NCBI RefSeq assembly: GCF_000315915.1
Contig: NC_020186.1
Coordinates: 2,294,001-2,358,000, forward strand
DNA from: Henningerozyma blattae CBS 6284
Lineage: Eukaryota; Ascomycota; Saccharomycetes; Saccharomycetales; Saccharomycetaceae
Direction of reading: 5' to 3'
DNA length: 64,000 nt
Below are positions 1 to 10,693 of this stretch, in pieces (position 1 is the stretch's first letter; the number at the start of each line of letters is the position of its first letter). Made by a program: the position numbers and the translations under genes. The notes under the pieces were generated by a model that saw only the letters and a program-made list of their open reading frames with translations, made no database searches and was not told where the DNA came from.

Positions 1-3000
1 ACAAGTAAAAATACTTCTGAAAATAAGGATAGTTCGATTGAGACTTCTTTAAATGCAAATTCAAAAGATTTGGATAAGTCTATTACAGATATTCCCTCTA
101 CAAAATTTGCTGAGTCAAACATTTCACGTACTTCAAGTACAAAGAAATTAAATACTGATTCTACTTCTCTAGGACCAAAACTTTCAACAGACTTAAGTAA
201 CCCAGATTTATCCACCTCAAATACCGTCAATACCGAATCAAATGCATCTTCTAAGCAAACTCCAGAATTCAAGCAACCTGCTAATATAGCTACTAAAAAC
301 ACTAATGCCAAAACTTCTAGTTCCGGAACTACCAGTTCTAAAGATGTTAATTCTAAAGCTACTAGTGATTCCAACGAAAAGCTCTCTAATAGTGAACAGA
401 CAACTGCTTCAAACAAGTCCGTTTCCAAGCGTTCTCCAAGTATTAAAAAGAATTCAACAGCAAAGAAGGATTTATCTGAAGATGTTAATACATCGGATAA
501 AAATTCTTCATCATCATCAAAGTCCAAGAGGAATAATACTTCAAAAACTAGTGATAATAAAGATCACGCTTCTAATAAGTCAAATTCAAAGAAACCATCT
601 ACCAAAGATACTTTAAATAACAAGGCAAAACGTCCATCTTCAAAGGCAAGCAAGAAATCCACTAAACCATTGGCTACTATTGCCGTAACAGCAGCAACTA
701 CTGCGGCTGCTGCTGTCTCTGAAAATAAAAAAAAGGACGCTAATGGTTCAAATAAATCTAAAAAATCTACATTAGATATTATATCTACTGAGGATGTGGA
801 TGATGATAATCTTTCTGAATTCCCTGATAGTATTCGTGAAGTAAATTCTGACATTGAAGATTTATCAAGAATATCAACAATAGACCCTAAGATTTCTTCG
901 AAAGATAAATTGATAGCTTCAACTAGCCAACCTTCTCAACTTACTACTACCCCTATTGAAAGTGTCGAAAAGGATTTAAAAGAATACCGTAATTCCAACG
1001 ATTATACCAGTGAACAAGATACCTTACCAAATATGGAAAAGAAAGATAATGATAATGTTGGCAGCACTTTGAAATCTGGCTCAGAAAATGCCGTTATTTC
1101 TGATGTTGTAGCTCCAATTGTTTCTCAATCTGCAGACAACGAAATAACTGCACAAGAAAAGAGAACATTAGATCCATCTACTTCTAAACTTGCTAAAAAT
1201 ATCTCAGCCACGACTAAAGCTACGAATGATATAAGCAGTGATGAAATGAAGGCCGGAAACGACATTAAGCTTGGAAAGGATTCTAAGTCAGAAGAAAACA
1301 GAAGTATTAAAGCCAATACTTTAGTTGTTGAAGAAAACAAAACTACTTCCAATAAAGTTGACGAAACAATTGGTTCCAATCCAAAGAAAAGTAATTCTAG
1401 AACAACAACATCTGATAAGGACAAAACTCCTTCCATTAAAGACTCTGATAAATCTGGTAAAACTGAAGATGAAAAAGAAAGGACCCCAAAGACTACGAAG
1501 GGTAAAAATTCTTCACCATCTAAATCAATGAAGAAGCATGAAAGGAAAGACCCCTCACCTAAACCTAACGATCGCAAAGATCATGATTCACATAAGAAAC
1601 CTGGTCACTTGAGCGGTTTTATGGGTGGCTTGATGAGAAGGCATAGTCATGACTCTTCTGTATCTAAAGAATCGAAGGAATCTAAAAATGGATCTAAGAG
1701 CACTGCAAAGGAACCTACACAAAATAAGCATAAATCTGAGAAAAAATCAAACAAAAAAGCTAAAGACTCTAAAGCTGAAAAAAATACTAATACTGTCAAT
1801 GAAACTGTAAAGGCTGTTATTTCAGAGTCTGCTAAGAATGTTCAATTAGTTAGTGATGGACTATCTAAAGATTCCACAAAGCTATCGAAGGATAATAGTT
1901 CGCTAAAAGCAGCTTCATCATCTGAGGACAATAAACTATCTAAGGACATCAAATCCACCAAGGATAGTGAATTACCAAAGGATACTGACTCAACTAAAGA
2001 TGTCGAAACTTCTAAAGTCTCTAAGCCTGCAGACCCTTCTGTAGTTAGTAATATTGCTAAGAATAATAACGATTCTAAATATGTTAAGAATGATAACAGT
2101 TCTAAAGATGTTAGAGACAATAACAACTCAAAAATTGTTGAAGATAATAAGGATAATAAAGATATTAAGGATAATAAAGATTCTAAAAACATCAAGAATA
2201 TTGTGAATGTTATGACTCGTAAGAAGTCTAAAAAATCTAAGTCTACAAAGAAATCTGGTGAATCTAGAGAAACTGCAACTCCGAAGAGTGACAATATTAT
2301 CGAAGATGAAGTTAATAAAACTAAGGACTTAAACACCTCTAAAAATATTAGCATATCCAATAATAATGATTCGAATCATGAATTAAATGCTGTACAGTCT
2401 AATTCTGATAATAATTTGAACTCTAAAATAAATGACGTGAAATCTGCTGCCGAAAAATTAGTAAGCAAATTAGATCCAGTCGGTAAGGAAGCTGAAAAGA
2501 AAGTTATTAGCAACAATCAAACATCATCTGATTCTATCGATGTTGCAGTTGAAAATATTGCAAACACAATCCATGACAACTCAAAAGTTGATAAAGATAT
2601 TTCAAAGAATGCTTCTATCAAAAATACTAAAGAGTTAAATGAAACTATTTCAGCTACTGCAGATATAACGAGTGGAAATCAAGATAAACTTGCTTCACCT
2701 AGCACTGTTATTGATAATTTAGGCCGTAGTACGCTAGATCCGAATTCAACTTCAAATCTTGATAAGGCTGCAGAAAAGATCACGCCATTTTCTAGAGATA
2801 ATGATATGCTAAATAGAATATCACAAGATGACGTTACTACTCCAAGGATATCAATTGTGAATGATGATGATGCTGCTGCCATAGCTACTGATAATTTACA
2901 TGATACAAGTAGCCCAATTCAGTCTAGTCCTACTAGAGAAATCAGCGATCTTGCTAGCGAAGATTCTGTTGGTGGTTCCCCTATATTTAGAGATGCTACT

Positions 3001-3510
3001 GCTACATTACCCCTCGATGGTAAAGCTAACGGGTCAAGAACAAATCCTGATTATGAAATGGCTAATAGATCTGATACACCTGATTCTAAAACAGTAGAAG
3101 AACGAGTATCCGCTAAAAAGGTTAACTCTATTGATAGAAAGTACAAAAATGTTAATGATATTAATATTTCGGATACCTCCAAAAATATTAGCGACCATAA
3201 GACTTCTAGCTCTGATAAGGAAATAAAGGCCTCTAAATCTGATAAGGAAATAAAGGCCTCTAAATCTGATAAGGCTGCTAATGCTTCTAAATCTGATAAA
3301 GTCGCCAATATTTCTAAATCTGACAAGACAAACAAAGTTTCTAAGAGCTCTAAAACTGTCAATAAATCGAAGACTAATAAAAACTCCAAGAATGCAAAGA
3401 ATGCCACCCTTCAAAAGAAAGAAACACCGAAGGGTACTGCTGCTTCCCCAAAGAAGGATGAAAAGAAGAAGAAATCCTTCTTCAAGCGTATTTTCTGTTG
3501 CTGCTGTTAA
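1..3510 (+). CDS. Lys/Ser/Asp-rich protein with four-cysteine C-terminus (5' end outside window)
   Basis: The frame is already open at base 1, so the true start lies upstream; the first Met in the window is at base 70. The visible ~1169 residues are almost entirely low complexity: Ser, Lys, Asp, Asn and Thr, with repeated SKD/SKDS-type words and a short tandem of SDKEIKASK units near residue 1060. One short non-repetitive patch (GFMGGLMRRHS) lies near residue 520. The protein ends in a basic-aromatic stretch followed by four cysteines (FFKRIFCCCC). A basic-plus-polycysteine tail is typical of palmitoylated peripheral plasma-membrane proteins, so membrane anchoring is a reasonable inference. 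By gene order the neighbour on this side of TDA7 and on this strand could be MDG1 (YNL173C), a plasma-membrane protein, but its diagnostic N-terminal domain would be outside the window. I do not recognise the visible part. Confidence 0.75.
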   Translation, partial: TSKNTSENKDSSIETSLNANSKDLDKSITDIPSTKFAESNISRTSSTKKLNTDSTSLGPKLSTDLSNPDLSTSNTVNTESNASSKQTPEFKQPANIATKNTNAKTSSSGTTSSKDVNSKATSDSNEKLSNSEQTTASNKSVSKRSPSIKKNSTAKKDLSEDVNTSDKNSSSSSKSKRNNTSKTSDNKDHASNKSNSKKPSTKDTLNNKAKRPSSKASKKSTKPLATIAVTAATTAAAAVSENKKKDANGSNKSKKSTLDIISTEDVDDDNLSEFPDSIREVNSDIEDLSRISTIDPKISSKDKLIASTSQPSQLTTTPIESVEKDLKEYRNSNDYTSEQDTLPNMEKKDNDNVGSTLKSGSENAVISDVVAPIVSQSADNEITAQEKRTLDPSTSKLAKNISATTKATNDISSDEMKAGNDIKLGKDSKSEENRSIKANTLVVEENKTTSNKVDETIGSNPKKSNSRTTTSDKDKTPSIKDSDKSGKTEDEKERTPKTTKGKNSSPSKSMKKHERKDPSPKPNDRKDHDSHKKPGHLSGFMGGLMRRHSHDSSVSKESKESKNGSKSTAKEPTQNKHKSEKKSNKKAKDSKAEKNTNTVNETVKAVISESAKNVQLVSDGLSKDSTKLSKDNSSLKAASSSEDNKLSKDIKSTKDSELPKDTDSTKDVETSKVSKPADPSVVSNIAKNNNDSKYVKNDNSSKDVRDNNNSKIVEDNKDNKDIKDNKDSKNIKNIVNVMTRKKSKKSKSTKKSGESRETATPKSDNIIEDEVNKTKDLNTSKNISISNNNDSNHELNAVQSNSDNNLNSKINDVKSAAEKLVSKLDPVGKEAEKKVISNNQTSSDSIDVAVENIANTIHDNSKVDKDISKNASIKNTKELNETISATADITSGNQDKLASPSTVIDNLGRSTLDPNSTSNLDKAAEKITPFSRDNDMLNRISQDDVTTPRISIVNDDDAAAIATDNLHDTSSPIQSSPTREISDLASEDSVGGSPIFRDATATLPLDGKANGSRTNPDYEMANRSDTPDSKTVEERVSAKKVNSIDRKYKNVNDINISDTSKNISDHKTSSSDKEIKASKSDKEIKASKSDKAANASKSDKVANISKSDKTNKVSKSSKTVNKSKTNKNSKNAKNATLQKKETPKGTAASPKKDEKKKKSFFKRIFCCCC

Positions 3511-4521
3511 TTACATGTTATCCACTTTTTTATTTAATACCATACATTTCCACTTGTCCTTTATTATTTGTACGATCTTATATATGATTTTTATTTTCTC
3601 TTTTTAATTTATTATATAAATGTAAAAATATTTAATACTGTTTTACTTAACCTTGTGGAAAGAAGTAACATAAAATCACATTACTGAGACTATTCTTGGT
3701 TAATAACTATACTACTGCAATTATATTTTCTATCTAAAATTCAACGTGTTATAATATTGGAAACTTAATCAAATTTTCTTTAAATTTTATTGTCTTGCAT
3801 ATATTTGAAAGCACTAGTTATATGTTGCTATGATAAGTAAAAGGGAGAATGAGTATCCATAGTGATAGCTACAATAAACCTTAGATCTACCATATTTCTA
3901 AACTAAAAAAATACTATAATTTGATTGTTAATTCACACAAATATTAAACATTTCTAAATTATTACTACATTTAATTTTTATTCTTTTATGTTTATGTGAC
4001 ACACAGACAGTTTCCTCAATTTCCCGTGAGTGTTAATTTTTTGTTTATTCGTTACTTGTTTTGAAAAAGTCGCGAATATCCGGATCTCTTTCAAAAGCTA
4101 AAAGATTAAAAATTGCCCTTTATAGAACCTATTGATAAATAATATGAGTTATAAATAAACAATATCTGTATTTGTAAACATTACCAGGGGAAGGTAAATA
4201 ATGGAACTCTTGAACAAGATTCGTGGATAACTCTGAATTTTCTAGTTTCATGAAACTTTTTGTCTAAAGTACTTGTGACCTCAGTTCACAATTTTTGGCT
4301 GAAAACCTCGAATGCCATAGTCCAAAGTTCGAATATTAAGAATGATATACGACTTAGAATTTTTGATGTTTGATAATACAAATTTTAACATAACAATCTT
4401 AATAGAAGTGTACCAAAGTTTATTTATAATACTGTTGTTTCTCCTTTGTTAAATTTACTAGTAATTATTTGGATTTGATAGTCTAATTCAAAAAGTGAGT
4501 CTTTCTATTGTTAAGGAGGAT
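3511..4521. other. Intergenic region, no gene seen
   Basis: About 1 kb of AT-rich sequence between two same-strand genes. It serves as the 3' region of the left gene and the promoter of the large Ser/Thr-rich gene. I see no convincing ORF, RNA gene or known binding site in it. Confidence 0.6.
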
Positions 4522-7500
4522 ATGACTGTTAAAGCAGATACTATCCCTTCTGGTTTGCAACAACCTTGGGCAAATTCATTGCAGACTCCAACTACAACTT
4601 TTTTGATTTCATCACCAGCGATGACTATGCCAATTGAAAACAGTCCTGTGAATGGCTTAAATCAAAATCCTTCCACTCCTAATATGAAGTTGGATGGAAA
4701 TCCAAGTTCAATTCCAGAAAATTCTTTTGCTGTCGATCAGCAAGATGCTACAAATTCAATACAAGTACAACAAACAGAAGCAACTAGTATTCAGAATCTT
4801 AATTCGTTGGAAACTACTCCCGCTAATAACCAACCTGCTCTAAACACATTCCCCACAAATAATCAACCTACAACATCCATTAATAATGTAGCTAACTCTC
4901 CAATTGTTACGACTGAACCATTTAACAATGAAATTATAACAACTTTAAATACAATAGCTAACCAGCCATTAGCTATTACAGCTTCTATTAACGACCAACC
5001 TATAACTTTTTCCAATATGCCAATAAACCAGCCATTAGTTTCTACGGGTCCAGTTAATATTAAACCTTTTAGTACTTCTACCACAATAGTTAACCAACCT
5101 TTAGTTGCTATTGAATCGACAACAAACCAACGCATAATCCCTTCTACCACACTAGCTAGTATGCCATTAGCCATTGTAGATTCAACCAATAGCCAACTTG
5201 TAACAACTTCGAATGAACTAGTTAACTCAAGATCGGTGAATAATCTACCAATAATAGATTCAAACACAATAACTAGTCAGCCACTGGTTTCAGTCGGATC
5301 ATTAAATAGTCAACTTATAACTAACAGTAATGATGTAATATCCCAACTATTTACAACTACATGGTCATTCGACATTCCACGCAAATCCAGATTCAGTGGA
5401 ATATCTAACAGTCCATTAGCTGCCGTATGGTCCGTCAACAATCAATCTATTGCAACTACTAATTCAATTTCCAATCTGCTATTAGCTAATTCGGACTCAA
5501 TAAAGAATCAGCAGTTAATAGACGCGAATTTCGTTAATACTCAACAGACATCCAGTTACGATACGCTATCTAATCAGATATTGACTGCCTATTACTCCAT
5601 TAACCAGCAACCTGTAACAACTTCTAATGTAATATACAATCAACCCTTGATTACTGCAGGGTCTATAAATAATGGATTTGTGACAATCAGTGACGGCTTA
5701 GAAAACCAGCAGTTAGCTGTTGTAGGCCTAGCCAGCCCACAACCTACATACACTTACAGTACAATAGATAACCAACCGCTAGCAGTTGTCGGAACAGTAA
5801 ACAATCAACCTTTATATGACCCTAATACAGTTAATAACCAACCAATAGCTGTTACCGGATCAGCAAACTATCAACCCATAACTACTGCTGATATATTAGC
5901 TGCCCAGCCGTTGGTTGCTATGGAACCAAGTAACATTCAATCTATAGATACTACTGATGCATTAGTTATGCAGCCATTAGATGCTAAGAGTCCTGTTAAC
6001 ACTGAGCCCATAGCTACTGAGCCCATAGCCACTGAACCAGTTAACACTGAACCAGTTAACACTGAACCAGTTAACACTGAACCAGTTAACACTGAACCAG
6101 TTAACACTGAACCAGTTAACACTGAACCAGTTAACACTGAACCAGTTAACACTGAACCAGTTAACACTGAACCAGTTAACACTGAACCAGTTAACACTGA
6201 ACCAGTTAACACTGAACCAGTTAACACTGAACCAGTTAACACTGAGCCAGTTAACACTGAGCCAGTTAACACTGAACCTATTGTTACTGTTGATGTATTA
6301 GCTACACAGCAGTTGGTTGCTTTGGCACCAAGTAACATTCAACCTATAATCATTTCTAATACATTAGCCGATCAGCCTGTAGTTGTTACTGGGCAAATAG
6401 ACAACCAACATTTCGAGACTGAAAATTCCCAAAGTCACCCAAGTTCTGTATTACCAATTAATTATAACACTAATTACGGAGTAGATATTAATCCACCCAA
6501 CAGCCACTTTTTGGCTTATTCAGATACTGCAGATAATCAACTGTTAAATGAACAAGTTATATCAAGTACTCAACCCCCAAATGCAATAGCTTCTAACAAT
6601 GCATCCCCAATAGAAAACATTAGTACCACTTCTAGTGGTAACTTACTTGAAAATCTAAATTCTTTTCCATCACAAGTACTAGGAACTGATCTTTCTACAA
6701 CTCAGGATAAGCTTTATACATTAAGTGGAACAATATTATCAACCTTCTCTGCAACAACTCAAGGTTCGCAAGACCTTTTCATGGTTTCTACAGAGCCCAC
6801 ACAAGTTTATGATACAATATTATCTCAAGCTATATTATCTGTAACAATGCCTAGTGGAACTATTCCTACTGCATCCGTATTATTTAGTAGTAAATCATCA
6901 AAACGCTCCATGAACACTTTGCTAGATTTTTCGTCTATCATAGAAAGCGAAAATCTTTCATCGGCTTTACTTTCTAGTGAGAGTGAATATGTGGCTTCCT
7001 TCACAACGGCTAACTTATCACCAAGTTCTAGTGAACCACCCTCATTAATTACTATGATACCAGATATTTCTGTTTCATCAAACTTCAAACCTTCCGTACA
7101 ATACTCTACGAATCTAAACTCAAACAGTGGAAACCAATTTTCAGCTACCAATGAGCTCAGTATCATACCTACTCTTCCATTACCCGAAACTCCTATAACA
7201 CAAATAGATTCTCAAGAATTGAACTATCTCACATCTACAACTTCATTTGATATTTCAAATATCGAATCTTCAAACTTAAATGCGATCGATAGCCTACAAT
7301 CCATCTTGTTAGGTACATCAAATTACGTTTTTACAGATTATGAAAACGCTCCTAGCACTCCATCTCTAGGCTCTATTGAAATTACTTCTTTAACACCCAC
7401 ATCCTTTAATAGCTATAAAGCTTCATCATCCGCTACTCTTATTGGAAATTTGATTCCCAGCTTTTCAATTTCTGATAACATCATATTTCCAGATGTTACG

Positions 7501-9129
7501 ACTCTGAGTGACCAATCTTTGGCTAGTACAAATTTGTCTCAATCATCTACCTTGGGAGAACAAGGTGTTAATGAACCTCAGTCTTTCAAATATACTGCTA
7601 CCAATACAATCTCTAGTTTCCAAGGAAGTAGTCTGGACAATTCTCTAATCCTATCTACTGTAAACTCAAGCTTGGAGTATGTTGATGTGATTTATACCAC
7701 GGTTATTATATCTAACTCTGCACAATTATATTCAATATTGGATAACTCTCAAAACCGTATAAATTCTTTTGGGCCTATTCTCTCCACTTCCTCACGTCAT
7801 TTGCATATAAATTCAATTGAGTCAGAAACTAGCATTGGTGATTCATTTTACACTATCAGAAATAATAGTACTTCAGATTTGCAATTATTGAGCACCCAGT
7901 CTGAAGAAGTTCTTTCTACAATTAATGCTAATTCTAGTTTCACAGTTTCTTTTTCAACTTTAACATCATATGACAGTTCCTCATTTCTGCCGGTATTTTC
8001 TGCTACATCTACTATTGATGCTTACAATACATCTTCTTCACAAGAACATTTTGAGTTACAATACACCACTTCCATGCCTACGACCGATCTTTACAATTCA
8101 AGGGTAAATTTCCTATCTAGTTTAGATACTTCTCGGATTGTTGATACTTCCAAAGATAATTGGTCCTCTTATGTAACTTCAGGAAGTGACGAGAAAACTT
8201 TATATTCAAGGAGTAGACCTTCTTATACAAAGACAACTATAGATAATTCTACGATTAGCTCTTCAAGTAGCGTCATACAACCAATAGAAATTAATCTCAA
8301 AAGTACATCACATTTAGTATCATTTAATAGTAGTCACAAATCAACTCAAAAAGATACTTCAACAATATCTATCCAAGGATCAGTTTCAAGGCCCGAAACA
8401 ACACCTTTTATATCCTCTACCGCCTCCTCTCGAGACGTCCACAGTAAAAAATATGTTGAGTCATATATAAGTTCGGGGTTTATTTACTTTGTATTCAACG
8501 AAACTTTTAACTTCACAGATTCTACTACAAACCTTATTACTGATTTACCCACAACCACTCGAGTTCTAGCAAATTGTACTACTTCAATTAATTTCCCAAG
8601 CCAAACACTAACAGAAAATATTCAGGTTTACGAAAACTGGATCCATAATGGAGGAACCAAACCATATACAACCCACCATGGAAGTAGTAGTACAGGTGCT
8701 ATTGTTGGTGGTGTAGTTGGTGGTGTTGGAGGTACGCTACTAGTTGTTATAGTTCTTGGATATCTGTATTGGCATAAAGGAACATTTAGAAAAGAAAGAA
8801 GGAGAAATGGAAAACCTCGTACTAAACCTCAAATTCCAGCAAATCGTGCTAACAAGAATTTAAATATGTCACGAAAAATCAGTTCCAATCCATTTGATGA
8901 TAGTTTCCAAGATGAAAAGGCAGCATTACCCGATCAAGATAGTAGCAGTAGTCTAGATTCCCACCTCACACCACCAGCTACTAACCCCCATAATTCAATT
9001 GCGAATACTTCAATATCAAACTATGAGTCCTTAGTATCATCTGGTGAAACCTCCATATCACTTAATAGCCCTAGTAGTGCTTCATTCATTGAACCCAATT
9101 CGCATGCATTTTTAAGCGAATTAATATAA
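4522..9129 (+). CDS. TDA7: Giant Ser/Thr-rich single-pass membrane protein, TDA7/YDL211C family
   Basis: The frame opens with GTG at 4495, but the first ATG is at 4522 and is the expected yeast start, giving about 1535 residues. S. cerevisiae Tda7 is far shorter as I remember it. The C-terminal part carries the family features: a partly conserved stretch (TDSTTNLITDLPTTT) just outside the membrane, a Gly/Val-rich single membrane segment at about residues 1392-1416 (GAIVGGVVGGVGG), a basic stop-transfer sequence, and a cytoplasmic tail ending in FLSELI, like the FLREII end of Tda7. The outer region is Ser/Thr/Asn-rich, with degenerate NQPL-type repeats over residues ~110-640 and 16 perfect PVNTE units. 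No cleavable signal peptide is visible. The position next to MRPL22 and SHR3 supports TDA7/YDL211C. The function is poorly known; the yeast protein is reported as vacuolar. Confidence 0.8.
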   Translation: MTVKADTIPSGLQQPWANSLQTPTTTFLISSPAMTMPIENSPVNGLNQNPSTPNMKLDGNPSSIPENSFAVDQQDATNSIQVQQTEATSIQNLNSLETTPANNQPALNTFPTNNQPTTSINNVANSPIVTTEPFNNEIITTLNTIANQPLAITASINDQPITFSNMPINQPLVSTGPVNIKPFSTSTTIVNQPLVAIESTTNQRIIPSTTLASMPLAIVDSTNSQLVTTSNELVNSRSVNNLPIIDSNTITSQPLVSVGSLNSQLITNSNDVISQLFTTTWSFDIPRKSRFSGISNSPLAAVWSVNNQSIATTNSISNLLLANSDSIKNQQLIDANFVNTQQTSSYDTLSNQILTAYYSINQQPVTTSNVIYNQPLITAGSINNGFVTISDGLENQQLAVVGLASPQPTYTYSTIDNQPLAVVGTVNNQPLYDPNTVNNQPIAVTGSANYQPITTADILAAQPLVAMEPSNIQSIDTTDALVMQPLDAKSPVNTEPIATEPIATEPVNTEPVNTEPVNTEPVNTEPVNTEPVNTEPVNTEPVNTEPVNTEPVNTEPVNTEPVNTEPVNTEPVNTEPVNTEPVNTEPIVTVDVLATQQLVALAPSNIQPIIISNTLADQPVVVTGQIDNQHFETENSQSHPSSVLPINYNTNYGVDINPPNSHFLAYSDTADNQLLNEQVISSTQPPNAIASNNASPIENISTTSSGNLLENLNSFPSQVLGTDLSTTQDKLYTLSGTILSTFSATTQGSQDLFMVSTEPTQVYDTILSQAILSVTMPSGTIPTASVLFSSKSSKRSMNTLLDFSSIIESENLSSALLSSESEYVASFTTANLSPSSSEPPSLITMIPDISVSSNFKPSVQYSTNLNSNSGNQFSATNELSIIPTLPLPETPITQIDSQELNYLTSTTSFDISNIESSNLNAIDSLQSILLGTSNYVFTDYENAPSTPSLGSIEITSLTPTSFNSYKASSSATLIGNLIPSFSISDNIIFPDVTTLSDQSLASTNLSQSSTLGEQGVNEPQSFKYTATNTISSFQGSSLDNSLILSTVNSSLEYVDVIYTTVIISNSAQLYSILDNSQNRINSFGPILSTSSRHLHINSIESETSIGDSFYTIRNNSTSDLQLLSTQSEEVLSTINANSSFTVSFSTLTSYDSSSFLPVFSATSTIDAYNTSSSQEHFELQYTTSMPTTDLYNSRVNFLSSLDTSRIVDTSKDNWSSYVTSGSDEKTLYSRSRPSYTKTTIDNSTISSSSSVIQPIEINLKSTSHLVSFNSSHKSTQKDTSTISIQGSVSRPETTPFISSTASSRDVHSKKYVESYISSGFIYFVFNETFNFTDSTTNLITDLPTTTRVLANCTTSINFPSQTLTENIQVYENWIHNGGTKPYTTHHGSSSTGAIVGGVVGGVGGTLLVVIVLGYLYWHKGTFRKERRRNGKPRTKPQIPANRANKNLNMSRKISSNPFDDSFQDEKAALPDQDSSSSLDSHLTPPATNPHNSIANTSISNYESLVSSGETSISLNSPSSASFIEPNSHAFLSELI
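6037..6276 (+). repeat. 15-bp tandem repeat, 16 units encoding PVNTE
   Basis: Sixteen consecutive 15-nt units (cca gtt aac act gaa) encode PVNTE. Nearly all are identical at the nucleotide level; only a few gaa/gag changes occur at the right end. Related PIATE units precede the array. The array lies inside the TDA7-family gene, and its length of a multiple of three keeps the frame. Confidence 0.97.
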
Positions 9130-9534
9130 CGGACACTTTTAGAAGCTTTATGCTTCATTATTTTTTCCCATTCTTACATTTGTTATCCTATCTTTTACAC
9201 TTTGCATTCTACATTTTTAAATATTTATTTAAGTATATATACATATATACTATTTCAACATTTTATTTCTATGTATAATTTTTGTATGTTTCAATAAGTT
9301 TTCATTTTTATCTTTGAGATAGTTATTTTATTGGTTATACATTGAATTGAATTATAACCGCTTAATTTTTTCGGACCCTTTTCGAATCCCGGGAATCAGG
9401 AAGTAAAAATATTAAGAGATTTAACAATTAAGATTACGAAAATAAGAAGTCTCTCTAATTACTGATGGGTTAAAGCTCCCAATAATTATTACGAGTATAT
9501 TGTAGATTGTTCAGCTATCATTAAAAGTATAAAT
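9130..9534. other. Intergenic region upstream of MRPL22
   Basis: About 400 bp, AT-rich, with TATATA runs near 9235-9250 and one more GC-rich patch near 9373-9400 (TTCGAATCCCGGGA). The patch looks superficially like a tRNA B box but has no partner arm. No other feature is seen. Confidence 0.5.
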
Positions 9535-10449
9535 ATGAACAATTTCAAGCTATTGCGAGCCAATACGCTCTCTATTTTAAGAGGTAATTGTTTTCGATAC
9601 AACAGCACGAATAACACAATAAGAACATTGTATACAAGCCCAATATTACGTAGTCCATCCAATGTTTTTAGCGAAGTCACTAAACTTGTAGACAATAAGG
9701 ATTCTGCACTTTCACAGAGAATGGAGGATGTTCGATTGGATAATGATGATGAGAAAGAGATTGATATTAGCAAAATTACTATTCACAATGACGAATCATT
9801 TCAAAAATATATAAAATCCTTATACCCTGAACCAACTGCTGCGCCAAAATTATACTTATCAGCTCTAAAATATCGAATCTATAAGGAAAATTGTAAACAA
9901 AATAGGGGAATATACAACCCATTAACCGAGGTCAAACTACCTGACTCTCCATATCGCTATAAATTAAATTTAACAAAAGAAGAAATAGATGCATTAGAAC
10001 CTTCTGTCTATATGAAATCTACAAGAATAAAGTCTTCAATGAAAAAAGCCACTGTTCTATTAAGAATGCTTCGTGGCTTAGATGCACGTGCAGCATTAAC
10101 ACAATGCCATTTCTCAGATAAATTAATTGCTAGAGATGTTGCTAAATTACTAGAAAAGGGTATCCAGCATGGGAAGGATTTGGGTCTTAAAGCCGATGAT
10201 CTATACATTGCACAGATATGGGTTGGAAGTGATGGTAAATGGGTTAAGAGACTAGACTATAAGGGGAGAGGTAGAACAGGGATAATACATCATCCATATG
10301 TTCATATTAGAGGTATCTTAAAAACAAAGAGTATTACTAAACAAAGACTCCAAATAGAGAAGAAGCTAAAACAACAAAAGAGTAAACCTTGGGTACAATT
10401 AAGAGATGCTCCAATAAGAGGTGAAATTCCAGGCGTTTATATGTGGTAG
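9535..10449 (+). CDS. MRPL22: Mitochondrial large-subunit ribosomal protein uL22m
   Basis: This 304-residue protein belongs to the uL22 family and is a component of the large subunit of the mitochondrial ribosome, where uL22 lines the polypeptide exit tunnel. Residues ~160-290 form the L22 domain, with the conserved [11 protein letters not shown] helix and the C-terminal beta-hairpin region ([15 protein letters not shown]). The N-terminus is rich in Arg, Ser, Asn and Leu and poor in acidic residues over the first ~40 residues, as expected of a matrix-targeting presequence. The length is close to the ~309 residues of S. cerevisiae Mrpl22. The gene lies immediately right of the TDA7-family gene, as in S. 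cerevisiae (YNL177C next to YNL176C), and converges with SHR3. Confidence 0.96.
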   Translation: MNNFKLLRANTLSILRGNCFRYNSTNNTIRTLYTSPILRSPSNVFSEVTKLVDNKDSALSQRMEDVRLDNDDEKEIDISKITIHNDESFQKYIKSLYPEPTAAPKLYLSALKYRIYKENCKQNRGIYNPLTEVKLPDSPYRYKLNLTKEEIDALEPSVYMKSTRIKSSMKKATVLLRMLRGLDARAALTQCHFSDKLIARDVAKLLEKGIQHGKDLGLKADDLYIAQIWVGSDGKWVKRLDYKGRGRTGIIHHPYVHIRGILKTKSITKQRLQIEKKLKQQKSKPWVQLRDAPIRGEIPGVYMW

Positions 10450-10693
10450 TTTTAATATAACTTGTAAATATCTTTAAAATATTCAGTTTTTACCTTACAT
10501 ATATAATTATTTTTACACAAACGATTAATCTTAATAAAATAAGAAAAAAATATATCATATTCGAAGTGAAAGCACATTATTTCTTAGAAATTAAGTACAA
10601 TTATATCTTCAAGAACTATACGAAATTATTATACAGATTTTACAAGTTAGAGAATGTCAGATTTATTTACTTTTCTTTTTATTTTGGTTTTTT

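Noticed and set aside
5937..6338. Minus-strand open frame with repeated SVLTG units
   Set aside because: Antisense shadow of the PVNTE repeat array.
9376..9392. TTCGAATCCCGGGA resembling a tRNA B box
   Set aside because: No A box 30-60 bp upstream, no matching acceptor or anticodon stems, and the GGTTCGA core is not complete.
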